A stretch of 64,000 nt of DNA, taken from NCBI GenBank assembly GCA_036562635.1, contig DATCJU010000094.1, positions 1 through 64,000 on the forward strand, read 5' to 3'. The position numbers and the translations under genes were made by a program. The DNA is from DATCJU01 sp036562635. Its GTDB lineage: Bacteria > Actinomycetota > Actinomycetes > Mycobacteriales > Pseudonocardiaceae. The notes beneath the pieces are model-generated. The model saw nothing but the letters and a program-made list of their open reading frames with translations. It did no database searches and was not told where the DNA came from. This document shows, piece by piece, positions 42,085 to 50,868 of this stretch (within the stretch, counting starts at the first letter, position 1; every line of letters starts with the position of its first letter).

Positions 42085-43092
42085 TCACGGGACGTGCACC
42101 TTGGGGATGTGCTGGACACCGATCCGCCGCCGGAACACCCAGTACGTCCAGCCCTGGTAGACCAACACGGCGGGGGTACCGAACGCGGCCACCCAGGTCA
42201 TCACGGTCAGGGTGTACGGGCTGGAGGCCGCATCCTGCACGGTCAGCGTGTACGCAGGGTCCAGGGTCGAGGGCAGCACGTTCGGGTACAGGCTGCCGAA
42301 CAGCACCACCACGGCGGCGGCGATCACCACGCCGAGCAGGGCGAACGCCTGGCCGTCCCGTCCGACGGCCAGCCGGGCCGGGGCCGCGAGCCCGGCCACC
42401 AGCACCAGCACCACCGGGACCCAGGTCCACCCGCCGCCGTACCGCAGCTGCACCACCAGCACCAGCAGCGCCAACGGGGCCAGACACGGCACGGCGAACC
42501 GCAGCGCGAACCGGGTCGCCCGCTGTCGTACCTCACCGACCGTCTTGAGCGCCAGGAACACCGCGCCGTGCAGCAGGCAGAACCCGGCCAGCGCCAGCGC
42601 CCCCAGCGCCGTCTCCCAGCTCAGCAGGGCCAGCGGCCCGGCGGGCACCTCACCGTCGGCGTCCAGCGGCAGGCCCAGCACCACGGCGGTGATCACCATG
42701 CCCCAGCCCAGGGGCGGGATCCACGAGCCGACCTGGATCACCCGGTCCCAGTTGCGCCGCCAACGCTCGGAGTCCACCTTGCCGCGGTACTCGAACGCCA
42801 CACCCCGGCCGATCAGGGCCAGCAGCACCAACAGCACCGGCAGGTACGCGGCGGACAACATGGCGGCGTACCAGGCGGGGAAGGCGGCGAAGGTGGCCCC
42901 GATCGCCACGATCACCCACACCTCGTTGCCGTCCCACACCGGCCCGATGGTGTTCACCAACACGCGCCGTTCGGTGTCGTCCCTGGTCAGCGGGCCGAGG
43001 AGCATACCGACACCGAAGTCGAAGCCCTCCAGGAAGAAGTAGCCGAGCCACAGCAGGGCCACGATGCAGAACCACACGGTGGGCAGGTCCAT
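42085..43092 (-). CDS. cydB: cytochrome bd ubiquinol/menaquinol oxidase subunit II
   Basis: The 335-aa integral membrane subunit has about nine helices and starts MDLPTVWFCIVALLWLGYFFLEGFDFGVGML, the classic CydB N-terminus. With CydA it forms the high-affinity terminal oxidase that reduces O2 without proton pumping and is used at low oxygen or under respiratory stress. It follows cydA by 30 nt. The cydDC assembly transporter that often follows is not here. Confidence 0.96.
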   Translation of the reverse strand: MDLPTVWFCIVALLWLGYFFLEGFDFGVGMLLGPLTRDDTERRVLVNTIGPVWDGNEVWVIVAIGATFAAFPAWYAAMLSAAYLPVLLVLLALIGRGVAFEYRGKVDSERWRRNWDRVIQVGSWIPPLGWGMVITAVVLGLPLDADGEVPAGPLALLSWETALGALALAGFCLLHGAVFLALKTVGEVRQRATRFALRFAVPCLAPLALLVLVVQLRYGGGWTWVPVVLVLVAGLAAPARLAVGRDGQAFALLGVVIAAAVVVLFGSLYPNVLPSTLDPAYTLTVQDAASSPYTLTVMTWVAAFGTPAVLVYQGWTYWVFRRRIGVQHIPKVHVP

Positions 43093-43122
43093 CTCCGGTC
43101 CTCTCGGTCCTCGAGCCGCCGG

Positions 43123-44694
43123 TCAGTAGGCGAAGGTGAGCACGTCGTCGGACTCCTGGCCGTCGGCCCGCCGTCCGCGGTCCTCGTCCGTCCGGGCCGG
43201 CATCACCCCGCCGATCCCGGCGCGGGCGAAGCGGGTCAGCAGGAAGAGCTCCACCACCGCGAGCACCCCGTACACCACGGTCAGCGTGACCAGCGAGAAC
43301 ACCATCTCGCCGAGCGACACCCCCGAGGAGACGGCCTGCGCGGTGTACATCCACACCCCGTCCACCCCGCTCGGGTTGGGCACCACCACGAACGGCTGGC
43401 GGCCCATCTCGGTGAAGATCCAACCGAAGCTGTTGGCCAGGAACGGGGTGGCGATACCCAGCAGGGCCAACCGCGGGAACCACACCGAGTTCGGCATCCG
43501 GCCCCGCCGGGTGAGCCAGAGCGCCAGCGCGGCGGCCGCGGCGGCGACCACACCGAAGCCGATCATCAGGCGGAAGCCCCAGTAGGTGACCGGCAGGTTC
43601 GGCACGTAGTCGACGGGCTTGCCCGCCAGCTCGCCCAGCCGCGGGTCGTCCGGGTAGTTCGTGCCGTACCGCTCCCGGTACTCGACGACCAGGTCCTGCA
43701 CCCCCTTGACCTCGGTGTCGAAGTCACCGTGTGCCAGGAAGGACAGCAGGGCGGGCAGGGTGACGCTCTTGACGTTCTCGCAGTCCGGCCGGGTGACGTC
43801 ACCGACGGCGAACACCGAGAACCCGGCGGGCGCCTCGGTGTGGCACAGCGCCTCGGCCGCGGCCATCTTCATCGGCTGCTGCTGGAACATCAGCTTGCCC
43901 TGGACGTCACCGGTGATGGCGACCGCGGCGAAGGCGATCATGCCGACCCAGGCACCCAGACGCAGCGAGGTCCGCCACACCCGCCGGTCCTCCTCGACCG
44001 ACAGCGGGCCGGTGGCCGGGTCCGCCTCGGCGGGAGCGGCCGACCCCGCGGTGGTGTCCCGGGTGTCGCGGTGCCGCCGCCACAGGTGCCAGGCCGAGAT
44101 GCCGACCAGGAAGGCACCGGCCACGGCGAACGCACCGGCCAGGGTGTGCGGGAACGCCGCCAGCACGGTGGAGTTGGTCAGCACCGCCCAGATCGAGGTC
44201 AGGCGCGGCCGGCCGTCCACCATCTCCACGCCCACCGGGTGCTGCATCCAGGAGTTCGCGGCCAGGATGAAGTACGCCGAGGCGACGGTGGCCAGCGAGG
44301 CGGCCCAGATGCTGGCCAGATGTGCCCGCCTGGGCAGCCGGTCCCAGCCGAAGATCCACAGACCGAGGAAGGTGGACTCGACGAAGAAGGCGACCAGGCC
44401 CTCCATGGCCAGCGGTGCGCCGAACACGTCCCCGACGAATCGGGAGTAGGCGCTCCAGCTCATGCCGAACTGGAACTCCTGCACGATGCCGGTCACCACG
44501 CCCATGGCGAAGTTGACCAGCATCAGCTTGCCCCAGAACTTGGTCATCGCCAGGTAGCGCGCCTCACCGGTGCGGTACCAGGCGGTGTGCATGCCCGCCA
44601 CCAACAGGGAAAGCCCGATGGTCAGCGGAACCATCAGGAAGTGATAGACGGTGGTGATCCCGAACTGCCACCTGGCCACATCGAGGATGTCCAC
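43123..44694 (-). CDS. cydA: cytochrome bd oxidase subunit I
   Basis: The 523-aa catalytic subunit begins VDILDVARWQFGITTVYHFLMVPLTIGLS; the H in YHF is the heme b595 region ligand. It has the later GxWxxxEFQFGMSWSAYSRFVGDVFG-type segment and GRQPFVVV near the Q-loop/C-terminal part. The Q-loop is of the short type, usual in actinobacteria. It starts at GTG 44694, with the N-terminus matching the family; 42 further upstream codons are low-complexity and were rejected. A promoter should lie in 44695-44850. Confidence 0.96.
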   Translation of the reverse strand: MDILDVARWQFGITTVYHFLMVPLTIGLSLLVAGMHTAWYRTGEARYLAMTKFWGKLMLVNFAMGVVTGIVQEFQFGMSWSAYSRFVGDVFGAPLAMEGLVAFFVESTFLGLWIFGWDRLPRRAHLASIWAASLATVASAYFILAANSWMQHPVGVEMVDGRPRLTSIWAVLTNSTVLAAFPHTLAGAFAVAGAFLVGISAWHLWRRHRDTRDTTAGSAAPAEADPATGPLSVEEDRRVWRTSLRLGAWVGMIAFAAVAITGDVQGKLMFQQQPMKMAAAEALCHTEAPAGFSVFAVGDVTRPDCENVKSVTLPALLSFLAHGDFDTEVKGVQDLVVEYRERYGTNYPDDPRLGELAGKPVDYVPNLPVTYWGFRLMIGFGVVAAAAAALALWLTRRGRMPNSVWFPRLALLGIATPFLANSFGWIFTEMGRQPFVVVPNPSGVDGVWMYTAQAVSSGVSLGEMVFSLVTLTVVYGVLAVVELFLLTRFARAGIGGVMPARTDEDRGRRADGQESDDVLTFAY

Positions 44695-44851
44695 GCTCCC
44701 AGCGTGCTGTCCGGGGTGGTGGTCACGGCAGGTGCGACGGTCCCCTTCCGGCCGGCCCGGGGGTCCCGCCCCCGGGGACCTTGGTCCCGGGACTCTCCGC
44801 CCCGGGGTGAGACGGCTCACGGGGTGCTGGGCGGTGGGGTGGGCCGCTCGC

Positions 44852-44857
44852 TAGCAT
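44852..44857 (+). promoter_or_regulatory. -10 element (TAGCAT) upstream of the manganese riboswitch
   Basis: TAGCAT fits TANNNT and lies just before the riboswitch 5' strand. The -35 is not obvious. Confidence 0.45.
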
Positions 44858-44858
44858 C

Positions 44859-45001
44859 GGGGCGCCTGAGGGGAGTAGTTCCCGGGACCGCTCGAGGCGG
44901 TCCGGCGAGGTGATCGACATACTGGTCCGCCGTCGCGGATCCGGTCCCTCACCCGGTGCGAGCCGGGCGAACGAGACCTCCGGCCGGGTGTTGGTGCGCC
45001 C
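44859..45001 (+). ncRNA. probable yybP-ykoY manganese riboswitch
   Basis: The long leader of the UPF0016 exporter contains the two conserved halves of the yybP-ykoY aptamer. GGGGAGTAG is at 44870-44878 and ACGAGACC at 44971-44978. An outer stem is possible between GGGCGC (44860-44865) and GCGCCC (44996-45001), and GC-rich hairpins lie between them. This class binds Mn2+ and switches on Mn exporters. Downstream, 57 nt separate it from the start codon, enough for translational or termination control. The assignment is by eye. Confidence 0.8.
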
Positions 45002-45057
45002 GGTCGGGGTCGTGTGTCCCCCCGTCCGGGCCGGACGTGGGAGGAATCGACGACCTC

Positions 45058-45657
45058 ATGACTGCCTGGCTGCTGGCGTTCGCCACCGCCTTCGGTGCGG
45101 TGTTCCTGGTCGAACTGCCGGACAAGACCCTGGTCGCGACGCTGGTGTTGACCACGCGCTATCGGGCGTTGCCGGTGTTCGTCGGGGTGAGCACCGCCTT
45201 CGCCGTGCAGTGCGCCATCGCCGTCACCGTCGGGGGTGTGCTCACCCTGCTGCCGGACCGACTGGTCGCCGGGGTGGTGGCGGTGTTGTTCGGCGTGGGC
45301 GCGTTCCTGCTGCTGCGCGAGGGTTTCGGCCACGACGACCCGGACGAGGCCGACCAGGCGAGCGGCGGGCGGCGACCGGTGCCGTTCCTGCGGGCCGCGC
45401 TGACCTCGTTCGGGGTGCTGTTCGCCGCCGAGTGGGGAGACGCCTCCCAGCTCGCCACCGCCGGCCTGGCCGCGAAGTTCACCGCCCCGGTGGCGGTGGG
45501 CCTGGGTGCCTGGACGGCGCTGGTGACGGTGGCCGGGATCGCGGTCCTGCTCGGTCACCGGATCCGCGACCGTATCCCCACCCACTGGATCCAGCGGGTG
45601 GCCGGTGTGGTGTTCGCACTGTTCGCACTGTTCGCCGCCTACCAGGTCGTGGCCTGA
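45058..45657 (+). CDS. UPF0016/GDT1-family cation (Mn2+) exporter
   Basis: The 199-aa protein has six membrane helices in two inverted repeats, each with the acidic family motif: VELPDKT at about residues 18-24 and AAEWGDASQ in the second half. The first motif has Pro where Gly is normal (ExGDKT). The family exports Mn2+ (bacterial MneA/MneP, yeast Gdt1) and is often under yybP-ykoY control, as here. The two repeats are joined by a charged linker (HDDPDEADQASGG). GGGAGGAA lies about 12 nt before the ATG. Confidence 0.9.
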   Translation: MTAWLLAFATAFGAVFLVELPDKTLVATLVLTTRYRALPVFVGVSTAFAVQCAIAVTVGGVLTLLPDRLVAGVVAVLFGVGAFLLLREGFGHDDPDEADQASGGRRPVPFLRAALTSFGVLFAAEWGDASQLATAGLAAKFTAPVAVGLGAWTALVTVAGIAVLLGHRIRDRIPTHWIQRVAGVVFALFALFAAYQVVA

Positions 45658-45747
45658 GCCGGTGCGGGCACACCGCCGCCCGCCCGGCGGGCACCTCCAC
45701 CGCTGCGCCGACCGGCCCCGGTCCGACGACCCGGAACCGACAGCCGG

Positions 45748-46509
45748 TCAGCGCAGCGCGGCGGCCATGGACGCGGCGGCGTCGACCACCAGCGGGCCGA
45801 TCCGCTCGGTGTCGAACGGCTCGAAGGCGACCACGCCCACGCTGGCCCGCAGCCCGGGCACCCCGCGTACCGGGGCGGCGAGCCCGTGGGCACCGGCCTG
45901 GAGCTCCCCCGAGGTGGTCACCCACCGGGGGCCTTCCTCGGGCAGGTCGATGGCCCGTCCCCCGGCGCCCTGCCGCACCGGGTGCCGGGTGCCCACCCGA
46001 TAGGCCACGTGGTAGGTGGTCCACGACGGTTCCACCACCGCGACGGCCTGCGCCTCGTCCCCCTCCGCGACGGTGAGGTGGGCGGTGGCACCGGCCTGCT
46101 CGGCCAGCTCGCGCAGCACCGGTATCGCGGCCAGGCGGAGCTGGGGCAGGACCCGCGCGGCCAGGCGGAGCACGCCGAGACCGAGCCGGACCCGCGACCC
46201 CTCCCGACGCACCAGGCCCGCGGCGTGCAGCGGGCCGAGCAACCGGTACACCGCGGCCCGGCTCGCCCCGATCACGGTGGCCAGGTCGCTGATGTTCGGG
46301 GCGTCGGTCTCCGCCTCCGCCACCGCGTTGAGCAGGGCCAGTGCGCGTTCCAGGGTCAGCGAGCTCTCCTTGGCCGATCCGCGGCCTCCGGCGCCCGACG
46401 CGGCCCTGCCCCGGGTCCGCCGCTCGGAAACACCGGTGTGGCCGGCGACGCCGCCCGATGCCCCCGGTGGACCTCCGACGTTCGGGTCCGGGCGGGCGGA
46501 GGAGACCAT
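45748..46509 (-). CDS. IclR-family regulator of homogentisate catabolism
   Basis: The 253-aa protein has a disordered Gly/Arg-rich N-terminus (about 45 residues), a winged HTH (LERALALLNAVAEAE..., NISDLATVIGASRAAVYRLL) and the IclR effector-binding GAF-like domain. It begins 2 nt after fahA, so it is the third gene of the catabolic operon. It most likely binds the palindromes in the hmgA/48610 divergent promoter (48605-48618 and 48640-48655) in response to homogentisate or a related acid. That target is inferred from position. Confidence 0.9.
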   Translation of the reverse strand: MVSSARPDPNVGGPPGASGGVAGHTGVSERRTRGRAASGAGGRGSAKESSLTLERALALLNAVAEAETDAPNISDLATVIGASRAAVYRLLGPLHAAGLVRREGSRVRLGLGVLRLAARVLPQLRLAAIPVLRELAEQAGATAHLTVAEGDEAQAVAVVEPSWTTYHVAYRVGTRHPVRQGAGGRAIDLPEEGPRWVTTSGELQAGAHGLAAPVRGVPGLRASVGVVAFEPFDTERIGPLVVDAAASMAAALR

Positions 46510-46511
46510 GG

Positions 46512-47747
46512 CTACCCCCGCGCCTCGTACGGCTCGGCCGGACGCACGGTGCCGGTCACCTCGGCGAACCCGACCACACTGCCGTCGGGGCCCGGCGCGG
46601 TGGCGGTGATGGTCACCGTGTCCCCGTCCTCCAGGAAGGTGCGCTCGCTGCCGTCAGCCAGCGTCACCGGTTCCCGGCCGCCCCAGGTCAGCTCCAGGAA
46701 GCAGCCGCGCTGTTCCTTCTCCGGTCCCGACACCGTGCCGGAGGCGAACAGGTCACCCGGGCGCACGGTGGCACCGTTGATCGTCATGTGCGCGAGCTGC
46801 TGGGCGCAGGACCAGGACATGGCGGCGAACGGCGGGTGGGCGACCACGGTGCCGTTCCACTCCACCGCCAGCTTCAGGTCCAGCCCCCACGGCTCCTCCT
46901 CGACCAGGTACGGCAGCAGCTCGTGGTCGAAGCCGGGCGTGGGCACCCGCGCCGCGGACAGGGCCGCCAGGGGCGTGATCCAGGCGCCGATCGAGGTGAG
47001 GAACGACTTGCCCAGGAACGGACCCAGCGGCTGGTACTCCCAGGCCTGGATGTCCCGGGCCGACCAGTCGTTGACCAGGGCGACACCGAAGACGTGGTCA
47101 GCGACCTCGGAGGTGGTCACCCGGGAACGCACCGGACCGCCGCAGACGAACCCGACCTCGGCCTCGATGTCCAGGCGCCTGCTGGGACCGAACACCGGGG
47201 CGTCGGCGCCGGCCGGGCGGCTCTGCCCGCTGGGGCGGACCACGTCCGTGCCGGAGACGACGACGGTGCCGGCGCGGCCGTGGTAACCGACCGGCAGGTG
47301 GGTCCAGTTGGGCAGCAGCGGGGCGCTGTCGGGGCGGAAGATCCGACCGACGTTCTCCGCGTGGTGCCGGGACGAGTAGAAGTCGACGTAGTCGGCGACG
47401 GTGAACGGCAGCACGGGCTGCACGGCGGACTCACCGGTCAGCGGCAGCAGCTGGGCGCCCCGGGGCGCCGTGTCCGCGGTGACCAGTGCGACCAACCGCT
47501 CCCGCAGCTCGTCCCAGGCGGGACGGCCGGCGGCCAGCAGCGGGTTCAGCGAGTCGGCGCTCACCAGGTCGGCGAGGCGCTCGCCGAGCTCCCCGGCGAG
47601 CGGGCGCAGCGGCAGCGCGTGGTCACCCACCCGCACGGCGAGGACGGGCCGGTCCCCGACCCCGGGCCCGGTGACCACACCGTAGGGCAGGGTCTGCGGG
47701 CCGAACGGACGGTCGGCGGCGAACTCGGGATCGTCGATCCAGGTCAC
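46512..47747 (-). CDS. fahA: fumarylacetoacetase
   Basis: This last enzyme of homogentisate degradation cleaves fumarylacetoacetate to fumarate and acetoacetate. The 411-aa protein has an N-terminal SH3-like region and the FAH catalytic domain, with DYVDFYSSRHHAENVGRIF, HLPVGYHGRAGTVV, EAEVGFV and NDWSARDIQAWEYQPLGPF as visible signatures. The GTG start overlaps the stop of the upstream unknown gene by 4 nt (GTGA). No maleylacetoacetate isomerase is present in the window. Confidence 0.95.
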   Translation of the reverse strand: MTWIDDPEFAADRPFGPQTLPYGVVTGPGVGDRPVLAVRVGDHALPLRPLAGELGERLADLVSADSLNPLLAAGRPAWDELRERLVALVTADTAPRGAQLLPLTGESAVQPVLPFTVADYVDFYSSRHHAENVGRIFRPDSAPLLPNWTHLPVGYHGRAGTVVVSGTDVVRPSGQSRPAGADAPVFGPSRRLDIEAEVGFVCGGPVRSRVTTSEVADHVFGVALVNDWSARDIQAWEYQPLGPFLGKSFLTSIGAWITPLAALSAARVPTPGFDHELLPYLVEEEPWGLDLKLAVEWNGTVVAHPPFAAMSWSCAQQLAHMTINGATVRPGDLFASGTVSGPEKEQRGCFLELTWGGREPVTLADGSERTFLEDGDTVTITATAPGPDGSVVGFAEVTGTVRPAEPYEARG

Positions 47748-48610
47748 AGCAACCCCAGTTCTTGCATGTCGGCGATGGGTTCGGACAGCGAGCAGGAGCC
47801 GTAGGAGGCGAACACGCCCCGCACGGCGTGTGCTGCCTCCTCGGACAGGGACTTGGCCTCGTCGGCGAGGGCGGCGGCGTCGGTGCACGCCAGCGCCTCA
47901 CGAACGTCCCGCCCGCACAGGGCGCGGGCGGTGGCCACCAGCAGGTTCAGGAACCCGTGGTGGGTGCGCCCGGTCTCGGGGTTGACGTGCCGCACGGCGT
48001 GGTGCAGGCCGGCCGTGGCCTTGAACGGCACGCCGAGGGTGGAGGCCACGGCGAGGAAGTCGGCGACCTCGTCGACGCTGGGGAACGCCTCGTTGGTCAG
48101 GCCGCCGCAGCGGATCTTGGGCCAGCAGCCGTGCTCGGCCACCTTACGGACCCCGTCGAGCCACTCGGGGGCGCCACGCCGGGGTTCCACGACACGGATG
48201 ACGTCCTCGGGGACGAACTCCGAGACCCGCTCCAGCCAGACGTCGTCCACGTCGGCGGAGGCGGGCATCTCGACCATCCGCAGGGACAGCAGCTCACTGC
48301 GGGACTCGACGATCGAGACGGCCTTGGGCACACCGCCCAGCCCGGTGTCGATCACGAGCGACAGCGCCACCGGCTTTGCCGGCTTGGCCTTGATCAGCTC
48401 GGCGATCAGGTCCGGGAGGCGGGAGGCGGGACACAGGAACAGGCCGACGAGCCCGGCGTGGGGGCCGGACCGAGCCTCCAGGTGCCCGCGGACCGCATCG
48501 GGCATCGTCGCGTTGCCCGGCGGGAACAACGCGGCGTCGTCGATGAGCCGGGCCAGGAGAGGCGGAATACCGCGCGGGCCGGGCGCGCGGAGTTCGATGG
48601 CGCTTGACAC
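47744..48610 (-). CDS. unknown protein of the homogentisate operon
   Basis: The 288-aa soluble protein begins VSSAIELRAPGPRGIPPLLARLIDDAALFPPGNATM and has alternating beta/alpha segments that could form a TIM barrel (LSLVIDTGLGG, IRVVEPRRGAPEW, WPKIRCGGL, FKATAGLHHAV). No catalytic signature is recognised. It is first in the operon with fahA and iclR and divergent from hmgA, so a role in tyrosine/homogentisate catabolism, perhaps an isomerase or ring-product step, is likely but unproved. The GTG at 48610 is 7 nt after a TAGCGT -10, hence leaderless; an in-frame GTG lies three codons upstream. Confidence 0.75.
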   Translation of the reverse strand: MSSAIELRAPGPRGIPPLLARLIDDAALFPPGNATMPDAVRGHLEARSGPHAGLVGLFLCPASRLPDLIAELIKAKPAKPVALSLVIDTGLGGVPKAVSIVESRSELLSLRMVEMPASADVDDVWLERVSEFVPEDVIRVVEPRRGAPEWLDGVRKVAEHGCWPKIRCGGLTNEAFPSVDEVADFLAVASTLGVPFKATAGLHHAVRHVNPETGRTHHGFLNLLVATARALCGRDVREALACTDAAALADEAKSLSEEAAHAVRGVFASYGSCSLSEPIADMQELGLL

Positions 48611-48618
48611 AGGTGTCA
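48605..48618. promoter_or_regulatory. palindrome TGACAC-AG-GTGTCA at the 48610 start
   Basis: A perfect 6-2-6 inverted repeat overlaps the start codon of the gene at 48610. It is a candidate operator for the IclR regulator or another repressor. Confidence 0.55.
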
Positions 48619-48646
48619 CGCTAATAGTGTCCAGCACAGCGAACAA
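48618..48646 (-). promoter_or_regulatory. promoter of the unknown-fahA-iclR operon
   Basis: On the minus strand TTGTTC (-35), 17 nt, then TAGCGT (-10, plus-strand 48618-48623) lie 7 nt before GTG 48610. The layout is a leaderless promoter. Confidence 0.5.
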
Positions 48647-48655
48647 AGCTGTTCG
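48640..48655. promoter_or_regulatory. palindrome CGAACA-N4-TGTTCG between divergent hmgA and the operon
   Basis: The perfect 6-4-6 inverted repeat overlaps the -35 of the minus-strand promoter and lies 25 bp before hmgA. It could let one regulator control both directions. Confidence 0.6.
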
Positions 48656-48679
48656 ATATCCGGACACCGGAGGCGATCA

Positions 48680-49876
48680 ATGCCGTACTACCGCCAAGTC
48701 GGCGAAATCCCACGTAAACGGCACACCCAGTTCCGCCGGCCGGACGGCGGCCTGTACGCCGAAGAGCTGATGGGAGTCGAGGGCTTCTCCTCGGACTCCG
48801 CGCTGCTCTACCACCGGTACCTGCCCACGGCCATCGTCGACGCGGAGACCGTCGAGGACACCGGGCGGGAGACCACCCCCAACCTCCCGCTCAAGCCGCG
48901 GCACTACCGGACCCAGGACCTCACGTGGGAGTCCCCCGGCGAGGTGGACGCCGTCACCGGACGTCGTCTGCTGTTCGGCAACCCCGACGTCAAGATCTGT
49001 TTCGTCGCGGCCACCAGCCCCAGCCCGCTGTACCGGAACGCCTTCGGTGACGAACTGTTCTACGTGCAGACCGGCTCCGCCACCCTGGAGACGGTGTACG
49101 GCGCCCTGACCATCGGGGAGGGCGACTACGTCGTCATCCCCACCTCCACCACCTACCGGGTGGTTCCGGACACCGACCCGGGCGCCGAGCCGCTGCGCCT
49201 GCTCGTGCTGGAGGCCACCGGGCACATCGGCCCGCCGAAGCGTTACCTGTCGGCGCGCGGCCAGTTCCTGGAGCACTCCCCCTACTGCGAGCGCGACCTG
49301 CGCGCCCCCACCGAGCCGCTGCTGGTGGAGGGGGAGGACGTCCCGGTGCTGGTGCGGCACCGCAACGGACTCACCCGGTTCACCTACGCCCACCACCCGT
49401 TCGACGTGGTGGGTTGGGACGGCTGCCTGTACCCGTGGGCGTTCAACATCCGCGACTTCGAGCCCATCACCGGCCGGGTGCACCAGCCGCCGCCCGTGCA
49501 CCAGACCTTCGAGGGCCCGAACTTCGTGGTCTGCTCGTTCTGCCCGCGCAAGGTGGACTACCACCCGCAGGCCATCCCGGTGCCCTACAACCACGCCAAC
49601 GTGGACTCCGACGAGCTGATGTTCTACGTCGGCGGGAACTACGAGGCCCGCAAGGGCTCCGGCATCGGCATCGGCTCGATGTCGCTGCACCCGTCCGGCT
49701 GCACCCACGGCCCGCAGCCCGGTGCGGTGGAGGCCTCGCTCGGCGTGGAGTACTTCGACGAGACCGCGGTCATGGTGGACACCTTCCGACCGCTGGAACT
49801 CGGCGAGGCCGCGGCCGCCTGCGAGGACCCGCGCTACGCCTGGACCTGGGCCAGGCGCGGCCCGGACTGGAGCTGA
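48680..49876 (+). CDS. hmgA: homogentisate 1,2-dioxygenase
   Basis: This Fe(II) cupin enzyme opens the homogentisate ring to maleylacetoacetate in Tyr/Phe breakdown. The 398-aa protein has the paired cupin fold. Iron ligands are expected in the C-terminal cupin at VPYNHANVDSDELMFY (H and E about residues 312-319) and SLHPSGCTHGP (His about 334-341). It is somewhat shorter than the proteobacterial enzyme, as in other actinobacteria. GGAGGCG precedes the ATG. It is divergent from the unknown-fahA-iclR operon. Confidence 0.95.
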   Translation: MPYYRQVGEIPRKRHTQFRRPDGGLYAEELMGVEGFSSDSALLYHRYLPTAIVDAETVEDTGRETTPNLPLKPRHYRTQDLTWESPGEVDAVTGRRLLFGNPDVKICFVAATSPSPLYRNAFGDELFYVQTGSATLETVYGALTIGEGDYVVIPTSTTYRVVPDTDPGAEPLRLLVLEATGHIGPPKRYLSARGQFLEHSPYCERDLRAPTEPLLVEGEDVPVLVRHRNGLTRFTYAHHPFDVVGWDGCLYPWAFNIRDFEPITGRVHQPPPVHQTFEGPNFVVCSFCPRKVDYHPQAIPVPYNHANVDSDELMFYVGGNYEARKGSGIGIGSMSLHPSGCTHGPQPGAVEASLGVEYFDETAVMVDTFRPLELGEAAAACEDPRYAWTWARRGPDWS

Positions 49877-50000
49877 GCCGCACGTTCCGGCTGCGCCGAG
49901 CGGGTTGCGGCGACCCGCCCGGCGCAGCCACCGGGCCGGCTCGCCCGGTTCGTCGGACTCACCGCGACCGTGGGTTCCGCCACCCGTGACCGGCCCCCGC

Positions 50001-50043
50001 TTCCGGGCCGTCCGCCGGTCACCGTCCGACGGACGGCCCGGAA
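50001..50043. terminator. bidirectional hairpin overlapping the sortase stop codon
   Basis: Perfect 14-nt arms (50001-50014 and 50030-50043) lie between hmgA and the sortase gene. The sortase stop (50019-50021) is in the loop, so one arm is coding. Confidence 0.75.
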
Positions 50044-50786
50044 TGAGAAGACCCGGAATAAGAAGGAAGGAGCACCGGGTCCGTCAGGAACGCCCACGGC
50101 CCGGGCGCCGGCGGTGCGGCAGGTCGCTCCGCCGGCTCGGCACCCACCAGGACCGCGTAGGCCACGACGTTGTCCGTGTAGCTGCGGCGGGCCCGGTCGA
50201 AGCGACCCCCACAGGTGATCAGCCGCAGCCCGGCGTGATCGATCGCCCCGTACACCGCCTCGGTGGGGAACCGCTCCTTGGGATACCGCTCCACCGCGGT
50301 CACCCGGAACACCGCGGTGCTGCCGTCGGCCCGGACCACCCGCACCTCGGCGCCGGGGCGGAGGTGCCCCAGCCGGTGGAACACGCCCGGGCGGCCGGCC
50401 CAGTCGACGTGTCCGACGAGCACCGCCGGTCCCCACGCACCGGGCGGTGGCGCCCCGGTGTACCAGCCGACCTGCTCACCGCTGTCGGGCACCTCCACCG
50501 TGCCGTCCGGCTGCAACCCCAGCGCGACCGGTTCCGTGTCCACGCCGAGGGCCGGCACGACCACCCGCACCGGAGGCACCGCCGGCAGTGCCGACCCGTC
50601 CCCCGACCCCGGGGGAACCACCCCGGTGGACACCACCTGCGCACCGGCGACCGGCACCGGGTCCTCGACGCCGGGACGGATGCCGGCTCCGGCGGACCGG
50701 TCGAACGCGCCGCAGGTCAGCAGGGAGAACCCGAGCGCGACGACCACCGTCGCCGGCGCGGGCCCGGTTCGGTGACGACCGACCAC
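50019..50786 (-). CDS. class F-like sortase
   Basis: The 255-aa protein has an N-terminal membrane anchor (about residues 10-26) and a C-terminal sortase fold: VVVPALGVDTEPVALGL, VLVGHVDW (His), LRLITCGGRFD (Cys) and an Arg in RARRSY. The residue spacing matches class F sortases of actinobacteria. It should join a sorting-signal protein to the wall. The only nearby candidate is the gene directly upstream at 50869. The start is tentative: GTG 50786 has no ribosome site, and the preceding 80 nt look coding in another frame, hinting at a shifted N-terminus. Confidence 0.8.
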   Translation of the reverse strand: MVGRHRTGPAPATVVVALGFSLLTCGAFDRSAGAGIRPGVEDPVPVAGAQVVSTGVVPPGSGDGSALPAVPPVRVVVPALGVDTEPVALGLQPDGTVEVPDSGEQVGWYTGAPPPGAWGPAVLVGHVDWAGRPGVFHRLGHLRPGAEVRVVRADGSTAVFRVTAVERYPKERFPTEAVYGAIDHAGLRLITCGGRFDRARRSYTDNVVAYAVLVGAEPAERPAAPPAPGPWAFLTDPVLLPSYSGSSHSGPSVGR

Positions 50787-50868
50787 GCGGCGACCGGCCG
50801 GACGACGACCACCGTGGGCGTGCCGCCTGCCGCCCCGGCGTCGACGGGCGTGCCGTCCAGCCAACGGT

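Noticed and set aside
42094..44913. 939-codon plus-strand frame
   Set aside because: Antisense to cydA and cydB, with low-complexity His/Gln/Arg-rich translation.
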